Of a DNA stretch of 9,488 nt, positions 1-6,235 are shown in pieces. Position numbers and translations under genes: made by a program. Within the stretch, counting starts at the first letter, position 1. Each line of letters opens with the position of its first letter. A model generated the notes under the pieces. That model was not told the origin of the DNA, made no database searches, and saw only the letters and a list, made by a program, of their open reading frames with translations. The DNA is taken from positions 1 to 9,488 of the forward strand of contig JAKSCZ010000582.1 in NCBI GenBank assembly GCA_022360335.1, given 5' to 3'. This stretch comes from Pseudomonadota bacterium. GTDB taxonomy: Bacteria > Pseudomonadota > Gammaproteobacteria > Steroidobacterales > Woeseiaceae.

Positions 1-2083
1 CGTCCATGAGCACGAGGCTGTGCTCGGTCGCATTGTTGAGGATCGTCGCCGTCTCGGTCATCTCGACCATGAACGTCGAGCGGCCGCCGGCGAGGTCGTC
101 GGATGCGCCGATGCGCGTGAAGATGCGGTCGATCGGCCCGATGCGCAAGGCGTCGGCCGGCACGAAGCTGCCGACGGGCGCGAGAATGACAATGAGCGCC
201 GCCTGCCGCATGTAGGTCGACTTGCCGCCCATGTTCGGACCCGTGATCACGAGGAGACGGTTGGTGTCGTCGAGGGTGAGATCGTTTGCGATGAACGCCG
301 CGTCGATGACCTGCTCGACGACGAGATGCCGGCCGCCTTCGATCTCGATACACGGGGTTGCGCTGATCTCAGGTTGCGCGAGATTCAACGTCACGGCGCG
401 CTCGGCGAAGCACGCGAGCACGTCCAGTTCCGCGAGGCCGCCGGCGCAGAGCTGCAGGTCGCCGAGCACCTCGTGCAGCCGGTCGAGCAGGTCCTCGTAC
501 AGGTACTTCTCGCGACTCAGTGCGCGTTCCCTGGCGCCGAGCACCTTGTCCTCGAACGCCTTGAGCTCGGGCGTGATGTAACGTTCCGCGGACTTCAGCG
601 TCTGGCGACGCACGTACTCGACCGGCGCCTTGTCGGCCTGCGCTTTCGATATCTCGATGTAGTAGCCGTGTACGCGGTTGTAGCCGAGCTTGAGGGTCGA
701 CACGCCGAGGCGTTCGCGCTCGCGCTTCTCGAGGTCGATGAGGAACCGGTCCGCGTTTTCCGCGATGGCGCGCAGGTCGTCGAGTTCCTCGTCGTAGCCC
801 GCGGCGATCACGCCGCCGTCGCGGATCAGCATCGGCGGACTCTCGACGATCGCCTTGTCCAGCAGGCGCTGCCGGTCCCGGTGTTCGCCGATGCGTTCCG
901 TGAGTTCGGCGAGTAACGGGGAATCGATCGCGGACAGGCCGGCGCGCAACGCGGGCAGCCGCCCGAGCGCGTCACAGAGTCCGCGCAGGTCGCGCGGCCG
1001 GGCCGAGCGCAACGCGACACGGGCGAGAATGCGCTCGACGTCGCCGATGCCGGCGAGGTGCTCCTGCAGGGTATCGGCGTGGCCGCCCGCGATCATCGCG
1101 CCGAGCGCCTGATAGCGGGCCCGGAGCACGGTCGTGTCGCGCAACGGTCGCTGTATCCAGCGCCTGAGCAGGCGGCTGCCCATGGCCGTGCTGCAGCGAT
1201 CCATGACGCCCGCCAGTGTGTGCTGGTGGTGGCCGCTCAGGGACTCCTCGAGTTCGAGGTTGCGCCGCGTCGGCCCGTCCATGATGACGGCGTCGTCCCG
1301 CAGCTGCACGCCGATGGACGTAAGATGCGGCAGTGCCGCCTTCTGCGTATCGGTGACGTATTGCAGCAACGCGCCCGCCGCCGCGACGCCGCGCGGAAAC
1401 GCGTCGCAGCCGAATCCCGAGAGGTCGCGTGTCCCGAATTGCCCGCACAACAGGCGCGTCGCGCTGTCGTGCTCGAAGTGCCACGGCGGGCGTCGCGTCA
1501 CCCGGATGTTCTCGTCGAAGACACCGCCGAGGGGGCTGTCCTCGTCGACGATGAGCTCGGCCGGTCGCAGGCGCTCGATCTCGCCCCGCAGCGCCTCGAA
1601 ATCCGGTGCCTCGGTCAGGCGGAACCGCCCGGCGGAAAGGTCGAGCCAGGCAATACCGAACGCCTCGCCGTCGGCGAATGCGGAGGCGACGACGTTGTCG
1701 CGCTCCGCCGAGAGCAGCGCTTCGTCGGTCAGCGTGCCCGGCGTGACGATCCGCGTGACGCTTCGTTCGACCGGCCCCTTGCTCGCCGCCGGATCGCCGA
1801 TCTGCTCGCAAATCGCGACGGACTCGCCCTTGCGCACGAGTTTCGCGAGGTATCCCTCGACCGCGTGGTAGGGCACGCCGGCCATCGGAATCGGGTTGCC
1901 GGCCGACTTGCCGCGCGCCGTGAGCGTGATGTCCAGCAGTGAGGCCGCCCGTTTGGCATCGTCGTAGAACAGCTCGTAGAAGTCGCCCATGCGGTAGAAC
2001 ACGAGCATGTCCGGGTACTCCGCCTTGATGGCGAGGTACTGCCGCATCATCGGCGTATGGACGGGGCTGACTTCGGCTTTCAT
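1..2083 (-). CDS. mutS: DNA mismatch repair ATPase MutS, N-terminal 694 residues (partial)
   Basis: MutS recognises mismatches and small loops in newly replicated DNA and, with ATP, recruits MutL. The reverse strand is open from ATG at 2083-2081 to the window edge with no in-frame stop. The product begins MKAEVSPVHTPMMRQYLAIK. The mismatch-reading Phe-X-Glu motif lies in GDFYELFYDDA (F35, E37). The clamp segment RRQTLKSAERYITPELK and the lever segment GYYIEISKAQ are present. The ATPase carries Walker A GPNMGGKST at residues 615-623 and the signature SDDLAGGRSTFMVEM. The sequence stops at LVLMD, with D694 at the Walker B aspartate and the first base of the next codon being G, so only the rest of the ATPase and the C-terminal tail are missing. 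Residue numbering tracks E. coli MutS closely, so the start is secure. No clear Shine-Dalgarno sequence is visible: a degenerate repeat lies directly upstream. It is divergent from the glycosyltransferase gene. Confidence 0.97.
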   Translation of the reverse strand, partial: MKAEVSPVHTPMMRQYLAIKAEYPDMLVFYRMGDFYELFYDDAKRAASLLDITLTARGKSAGNPIPMAGVPYHAVEGYLAKLVRKGESVAICEQIGDPAASKGPVERSVTRIVTPGTLTDEALLSAERDNVVASAFADGEAFGIAWLDLSAGRFRLTEAPDFEALRGEIERLRPAELIVDEDSPLGGVFDENIRVTRRPPWHFEHDSATRLLCGQFGTRDLSGFGCDAFPRGVAAAGALLQYVTDTQKAALPHLTSIGVQLRDDAVIMDGPTRRNLELEESLSGHHQHTLAGVMDRCSTAMGSRLLRRWIQRPLRDTTVLRARYQALGAMIAGGHADTLQEHLAGIGDVERILARVALRSARPRDLRGLCDALGRLPALRAGLSAIDSPLLAELTERIGEHRDRQRLLDKAIVESPPMLIRDGGVIAAGYDEELDDLRAIAENADRFLIDLEKRERERLGVSTLKLGYNRVHGYYIEISKAQADKAPVEYVRRQTLKSAERYITPELKAFEDKVLGARERALSREKYLYEDLLDRLHEVLGDLQLCAGGLAELDVLACFAERAVTLNLAQPEISATPCIEIEGGRHLVVEQVIDAAFIANDLTLDDTNRLLVITGPNMGGKSTYMRQAALIVILAPVGSFVPADALRIGPIDRIFTRIGASDDLAGGRSTFMVEMTETATILNNATEHSLVLMD

Positions 2084-2110
2084 GAGTTCGGGGACAGTTA
2101 CCTTATCTCT
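2084..2110. repeat. Degenerate third copy of the REP-like repeat, abutting the mutS start codon
   Basis: Plus-strand bases from 2084 (gagttcggggacagttacc and onward, ending in ctctaaac at 2113) resemble the unit found in the palindrome at 2121-2222 (gtgtcagtcaccttat, followed by ttccattctaaac). Read on the minus strand this is an ATAAGGTAACTGTCCCCGA-type sequence sitting where the mutS ribosome-binding site should be. From memory, similar strings (aaggtgactgtccccgaatt) recur as repetitive extragenic palindromes in gammaproteobacteria, but I cannot search here. The homology is visible by eye but imperfect. Confidence 0.55.
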
Positions 2111-2120
2111 AAACTTATTA

Positions 2121-2222
2121 TGGTGTCAGTCACCTTATTTCCATTCTAAACGTGTCAGTCACCTTTAGACCGGAAATAAGGTGACTGACACGTTTAGAAT
2201 GGAAATAAGGTGACTGGCACCA
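2121..2222. repeat. Near-perfect 45-bp inverted repeat (REP/BIME-like element)
   Basis: Left arm 2121-2165 and right arm 2178-2222 are reverse complements at 44 of 45 positions. The only mismatch is 2126/2217, which would be a G-U wobble in RNA. The loop is 12 bp (2166-2177). Each arm contains two copies of gtgtcagtcacctta-type sequence 28 bp apart (2124 and 2152 on the left), separated by ttccattctaaac, so the element looks like a head-to-tail dimer facing its own mirror image. This architecture is typical of REP/BIME elements dispersed by REP-associated tyrosine transposases (RAYT). No RAYT gene is in the window, so mobilisation in trans is inference. Transcribed, it would form a very long hairpin between the divergent mutS and glycosyltransferase genes. 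Confidence 0.9.
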
Positions 2223-2229
2223 GAATAGA

Positions 2230-3327
2230 GTGAAAATACTGCATGTCGAAACCGGGCGCCATTTTTTGGGCGGTCCGCAGCAGGTCGTCTACCTGATCAA
2301 TGCCTTGCGCGAGCGCGGCCACGACAACACGCTCGTCTGCCCGCCGGCCTCGGGCATCGACACGGCGGCACGCGAGCGGGGCATCCGGGTGCAGAACCTG
2401 TTTTGCGCCGGCGATCTCGACCTGCCTTTCGCCTACCGCCTGACGCAGTTCATCAAGGCCGAGCAGCCCGATCTCGTGCACTGCCACAGCCGCCGCGGCG
2501 CCGACGTGCTCGGCGGCCTGGCCGCGCATTTCGCCGAGGTGCCCGCGGTCGTGTCGCGGCGCGTGGACAACACGGAACTGCAGCTCGTCGCGGGTCTGAG
2601 GTACCGGCCGTTCGACAAGGTTGTCGCGATCTCGGAGGCGGTCGCCGACGTGCTGCGGGACCGCGGCGTCGAAGACGAGCGGCTCGTCGTCATCCGCAGC
2701 GCCGTCGACGCACAGGCGCTGACGGGTCTGGCCGACCGCGCCTCGCTGCGGCTGGAATTCGACATCCCCGACGGCGTTTTCGCCATCGCCGCCGCCGCCC
2801 AGCTCATCCCGCGCAAGGGTCATCGGTTCCTGCTGCAGGCGGCGAGCGAGCTGCGCGCCACGCACCCGCCGTTTCGCCTGGTCGTTTTCGGCGAGGGTTA
2901 CCTCGGTAACCAGCTGCGTGCGCAGGCGGCGTCCCTGGGCCTCGGGGACGTCGTCGCTTTTGCCGGATACCGGGAAGATTTCGATTCCCTCATCGCCTGC
3001 TTCGATCTGTTCGTGCACCCCGCGTCGGCGGAAGGTCTCGGCGTTGCGGTGCTCAAGGCGCAGGCGGCGGGCGTACCGGTCGTTGCCTGCAACGCCGGCG
3101 GGCTGCCCGAGTCCGTCGAGCACGGCGTCAGCGGTCTGCTCGTCGAGCCGGAAAACGCCGGCGCGCTGCACGAGGCGATCGCCACGTTGTTCGACGATGA
3201 CCAGATGCGCGCGCGCATGGCAACGGCCGGCCGCGAGCGGATGCAAAACCGGTTCACGATCGATACGATGGCGGACCAACACGTCGAACTCTACGACTCG
3301 ATACTCAAGGAAAGGGCGGACGCATGA
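2230..3327 (+). CDS. GT-B fold glycosyltransferase, family 4-like
   Basis: This 365-residue protein probably transfers a sugar from a nucleotide donor to a glycan or lipid at the cytoplasmic face of the membrane; acceptor and sugar cannot be read from sequence. The N-terminal Rossmann half begins MKILHVETG with the glycine-rich loop GGPQQ (residues 14-18). VVAISEAV (131-138) is the usual linker-side segment. The C-terminal half has IPRKGHRFLL (193-202), the donor-loop GEG (221-223), HPASAEGLG (263-271) and GVPVVACNAGGLPE. In the EX7E motif the first Glu is E268, but the eighth position after it is K276, not Glu. The start is GTG 2230: an in-frame TAA at 2206-2208 lies upstream, no ATG intervenes, and MKILHVETG is a typical GT4 beginning. 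No strong ribosome-binding site is visible. The palindrome ends only seven bases before the start. No signal peptide or membrane segment is seen. Its position between mutS and pncC is unusual. Confidence 0.9.
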   Translation: MKILHVETGRHFLGGPQQVVYLINALRERGHDNTLVCPPASGIDTAARERGIRVQNLFCAGDLDLPFAYRLTQFIKAEQPDLVHCHSRRGADVLGGLAAHFAEVPAVVSRRVDNTELQLVAGLRYRPFDKVVAISEAVADVLRDRGVEDERLVVIRSAVDAQALTGLADRASLRLEFDIPDGVFAIAAAAQLIPRKGHRFLLQAASELRATHPPFRLVVFGEGYLGNQLRAQAASLGLGDVVAFAGYREDFDSLIACFDLFVHPASAEGLGVAVLKAQAAGVPVVACNAGGLPESVEHGVSGLLVEPENAGALHEAIATLFDDDQMRARMATAGRERMQNRFTIDTMADQHVELYDSILKERADA

Positions 3328-3404
3328 GCGAACGGGTTTCCCGGCGAGCGCCGAAGACGGGCACGGCGGCGAAGCTCCGGCAGGCGTCCCGCGTCGGGGA
3401 TTAG
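3324..3404 (+). other. Short ORF overlapping the glycosyltransferase stop (doubtful)
   Basis: An ATG at 3324-3326 overlaps the glycosyltransferase TGA (3325-3327) in an ATGA arrangement and opens a 26-codon frame (MSERVSRRAPKTGTAAKLRQ and onward) closing at TAG 3402-3404, ten bases before the pncC ATG. It is Arg/Lys-rich and resembles no family I know. It could translationally couple the glycosyltransferase to pncC, or be chance in GC-rich intergenic sequence. The 86-bp gap has no other recognisable content. Confidence 0.15.
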
Positions 3405-3413
3405 CTCCGGGCA

Positions 3414-3914
3414 ATGGCTGACTACGAATCCCTCGAGAAGCTGGCAGGCGCCGTCGTCGCGGACCTGGCCGATTCCGCCAAGGCCGTGGCGACCGCCGAG
3501 TCGTGTACGGGCGGCTGGATCGCCAAGAGCATCACCGATATCCCGGGCAGTTCCGCCGTGTTCGGCTACGGCATCGTGAGCTACTCGAACGGCGCCAAGG
3601 AATCGATCCTCGGGGTGAACAACGCGACCATCGCGCAACACGGCGCGGTCAGCGAGGCCGTCGTCGGGGAAATGGCCGAGGGTGCGCTGCGCCTTTCCGG
3701 TGCGGACATCGCCGTGGCCGTCAGCGGGATCGCGGGGCCGGACGGCGGCACGGACGACAAGCCCGTCGGAACCGTCTGGTTCGCCTGGGCCGTGCGCGAC
3801 GGCGCCGATGCACGGCTCGACACGAGCTGCGAGCGCTTCACGGGCGACCGCGAACTGGTGCGCGAACTGACCGTGGCGCATGCGTTGCAGGGCGTACTGG
3901 AGCGCATCGCCTGA
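3414..3914 (+). CDS. pncC: Nicotinamide-nucleotide amidohydrolase (CinA C-terminal domain family)
   Basis: PncC deamidates nicotinamide mononucleotide to nicotinate mononucleotide plus ammonia. This recycles the NMN released by NAD-dependent DNA ligase back into NAD synthesis. The 166-residue product is the stand-alone amidohydrolase domain with no N-terminal COG1058 domain, the usual length for the short form in proteobacteria. Family motifs seen: TAESCTGG (27-34, with S30 the expected nucleophile), SYSNGAK (56-62, with Y57 and K62 at conserved positions) and SGIAGPDGG (104-112), followed by KPVGTVWFAW. The start ATG 3414 gives MADYESLEKLAG, a normal N-terminus for the family; the Shine-Dalgarno is poor. 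Its stop overlaps the thpR start by one base (TGATG), so the two are probably translationally coupled. Residing just upstream of recA is the conserved gammaproteobacterial position. The old name cinA or ygaD may appear in other annotations. Confidence 0.93.
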   Translation: MADYESLEKLAGAVVADLADSAKAVATAESCTGGWIAKSITDIPGSSAVFGYGIVSYSNGAKESILGVNNATIAQHGAVSEAVVGEMAEGALRLSGADIAVAVSGIAGPDGGTDDKPVGTVWFAWAVRDGADARLDTSCERFTGDRELVRELTVAHALQGVLERIA

Positions 3915-4423
3915 TGGAGACCAAGCGACTGTTTTTTGCCCTGTGGCCGGACCACCGCCAGCGCGACAGCCTGCGCGACGTCATCAACCCGGTGGCGAAG
4001 ACCGTCGAAGGACGCATGGTCGACCGCCGCGACTGGCACGTCACGCTGAGCTTCATCGGGACGTTTCCGGCCCACCGGGTGCCCCACCTGCTGGAGCGCG
4101 CCGGGGAGGTTCGCGTCGAGCCGTTCCAGCTGACGTTCGACCGGCTCGAGTACTGGCCGCGTCCGAGGGTCGCGTCGCTGAGCGCCGCGACCGTGCCGCC
4201 CGAACTCGATGCGCTCGTCGCTGCGCTCAACGGCGTCGGGCTCGATTTCGGCCTGAAACCCGAGGACCGCGTCTACCGTCCGCACATCACGGTGGTGCGC
4301 AACGCGCGCGCATTCACCACCGAGCGACTGACCCAGCGCGTGACCACGTCGTGGTCGGACTTCGTCCTCATGGAATCGGTGCCGGGCCCGCACGGCACCC
4401 GCTACGTGCCCGTGAAACAGTAG
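3914..4423 (+). CDS. thpR: RNA 2',3'-cyclic phosphodiesterase (2H phosphoesterase, LigT family)
   Basis: ThpR-family enzymes open 2',3'-cyclic phosphates at RNA ends to 2'-phosphates; the E. coli relative can also ligate tRNA halves in vitro. The 169-residue protein shows the defining pair of H-x-T-hydrophobic motifs: H42-V-T-L in WHVTLSFIG and H124-I-T-V in YRPHITVVR. The N-terminus METKRLFFALWPD is typical (R-x-F-x-A-x-x-P). The length matches the family. The start ATG 3914 shares its A with the pncC TGA, so the gene is almost certainly co-translated from a pncC-thpR transcript. The physiological substrate is not evident from context. Its frame is open further upstream inside pncC, but the family's N-terminal motif begins exactly at this ATG, so I reject longer versions. 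Confidence 0.94.
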   Translation: METKRLFFALWPDHRQRDSLRDVINPVAKTVEGRMVDRRDWHVTLSFIGTFPAHRVPHLLERAGEVRVEPFQLTFDRLEYWPRPRVASLSAATVPPELDALVAALNGVGLDFGLKPEDRVYRPHITVVRNARAFTTERLTQRVTTSWSDFVLMESVPGPHGTRYVPVKQ

Positions 4424-4485
4424 CTTAAGGGGCATTTCGAGAATCTCCGGGAATTGCCCGGATTGGCGGGCTTCGAAAGCGACTG

Positions 4486-4514
4486 TTGACGCGGCCTTCG
4501 TGACATAATACTGT
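4486..4514 (+). promoter_or_regulatory. Candidate sigma-70 promoter of recA
   Basis: TTGACG at 4486-4491 matches the -35 consensus at five of six bases. At a 17-bp spacing, TACTGT (4509-4514) is a poor -10 that lies inside the LexA box. TAATAC at 4506-4511 looks better as a hexamer but leaves only 14 bp. The exact -10 is therefore uncertain, but in every option the LexA operator covers it, as expected for an SOS-repressed promoter. Confidence 0.5.
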
Positions 4515-4528
4515 CTAAATTCACAGTA
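4509..4528. promoter_or_regulatory. LexA (SOS) box controlling recA
   Basis: TACTGTCTAAATTCACAGTA is an excellent match to the E. coli-type LexA operator: TACTGT and ACAGTA halves with CTG and CAG exactly 10 bp apart. The outer six bases on each side are perfectly symmetrical. It sits 55 bp before the recA start and overlaps the presumed -10. LexA would repress here until RecA-ssDNA filaments trigger LexA self-cleavage, giving negative feedback. Since recX follows recA, both are likely SOS-induced from this site. Confidence 0.93.
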
Positions 4529-4583
4529 TCTTTCACGGGGCCTCCGGGCGACGGAAAACGACCAGAACGACGGACGGGAAACG

Positions 4584-5628
<1,045 letters not shown>

Positions 5629-5633
<5 letters not shown>

Positions 5634-5708
5634 GAGCCGGCCGTAGGAGCGGCTTTAGCCGCGACCCCCCGTAGGAGCCGGCCGTAGGAGCGGCTTTAGC
5701 CGCGACCC
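5629..5708. repeat. Tandem pair of REP-like repeats between recA and recX
   Basis: Two identical 39-bp units (5629-5667 and 5670-5708) lie at a 41-bp period. Each consists of a short head (GTAGGAGCCGGCC) followed by a fuller copy (GTAGGAGCGGCTTTAGCC, then GCGACCC), giving four GTAGGAGC heads at 5630, 5643, 5671 and 5684. Each fuller copy contains the palindrome GCGGCTTTAGCCGC (5649-5662 and 5690-5703). Strings of this GTAGGAGCGGCTTTAGCCGCGA type are, from memory, scattered as extragenic repeats in high-GC gammaproteobacteria such as Xanthomonadales. No U-run follows the hairpins, so they are not classical terminators, but they occupy the place where E. coli has the recA-recX attenuating hairpin. 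Confidence 0.92.
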
Positions 5709-5726
5709 GACCAGAGACCCCCTGCA

Positions 5727-6218
5727 ATGAAACCCGTTCACGAGGAAATCCGCGAGCTTCGTCCCCCCGAGGACGGAGACGGCTTCGCCTGCCCGAAACG
5801 CATCCGCAAAAAAGCCATGGACCTCCTCGCGCGCCGCGACTACGGCCGGGCCGAACTCGTCAAAAAGCTCGCCGACAAAGGCTACCAGCGCGCCGTCGTC
5901 GAGGAGCAGATCGGCGTGTTGAGCGACGAGGGCCTGCAGAGCGATACGCGCTTCGCCGGGAGCTTCGTCCAGTCCCGCATCGGCCAGGGCAAAGGGCCGG
6001 TCCGCATCCGGGCGGAACTTGCACAACGCGGCATCCGGGACGGCGTCGTCGAGGGCGCGCTCGAGGAAGCCGGCGTGGACTGGTACGCGCTGGCCGTCGC
6101 CGAGCGCCGCAAGAAGTTCGGCGCCGAGGCGCCGGCCGCGTTCAGTGAAAAGGCCCGCCAGATGCGGTTTCTCCAGTACCGGGGCTTCGAGCACGAGCAT
6201 ATTCAATCGGCGTTTTAG
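5727..6218 (+). CDS. recX: RecA regulatory protein RecX
   Basis: RecX binds RecA filaments and limits their extension, damping recombinase and coprotease activity. The 163-residue, charged, helical product shows the family's three-helix repeats: LARRDYGRAELVKKLADKGY in the first, LQSDTRFAGSFVQSRIGQGKGP and IRAELAQRGI in the middle, and the C-terminal RQMRFLQYRGFEHEHIQSAF. Length is normal. The start ATG 5727 lies 18 bp after the repeat pair. Its ribosome-binding site is weak, so expression may depend on low readthrough from the SOS-controlled recA promoter, consistent with the excess of RecA over RecX needed in known systems. An internal ATG at 5817 would remove the conserved first helix and is less likely. 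alaS begins 17 bp downstream. Confidence 0.95.
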   Translation: MKPVHEEIRELRPPEDGDGFACPKRIRKKAMDLLARRDYGRAELVKKLADKGYQRAVVEEQIGVLSDEGLQSDTRFAGSFVQSRIGQGKGPVRIRAELAQRGIRDGVVEGALEEAGVDWYALAVAERRKKFGAEAPAAFSEKARQMRFLQYRGFEHEHIQSAF

Positions 6219-6235
6219 CCGTTACCATACGCCCC

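Larger units (their letters stand above)
4424..4583. other. Intergenic region between thpR and recA
   Basis: The first part holds a small stem-loop (arms 4446-4451 and 4457-4462, TCCGGG/CCCGGA, loop AATTG) followed only by TT, so it is a weak candidate for ending the pncC-thpR transcript. The second part is the recA promoter and LexA operator, annotated separately. The remaining bases (4529-4583) are the recA leader. The sequence before the ATG (gacgggaaacg) offers only a modest purine-rich ribosome-binding site. Confidence 0.6.

Noticed and set aside
20..1942. Two long plus-strand ORFs (298 and 294 residues) tiling across mutS
   Set aside because: They lie in the exact mirror register of mutS codons, where GC-rich codon bias removes antisense stops. 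They show no family motifs, while the reverse strand is unmistakable MutS.
2194..3414. 406-residue reverse-strand ORF opposite the glycosyltransferase
   Set aside because: Mirror-frame shadow with low-complexity R/D/A/V-rich composition and no motifs; the plus-strand gene has clear GT-B features.
3503..4423. A longer 306-residue version of ThpR starting inside pncC
   Set aside because: The upstream part is arginine-rich out-of-frame pncC, and the family's own N-terminus begins precisely at ATG 3914, coupled to the pncC stop.
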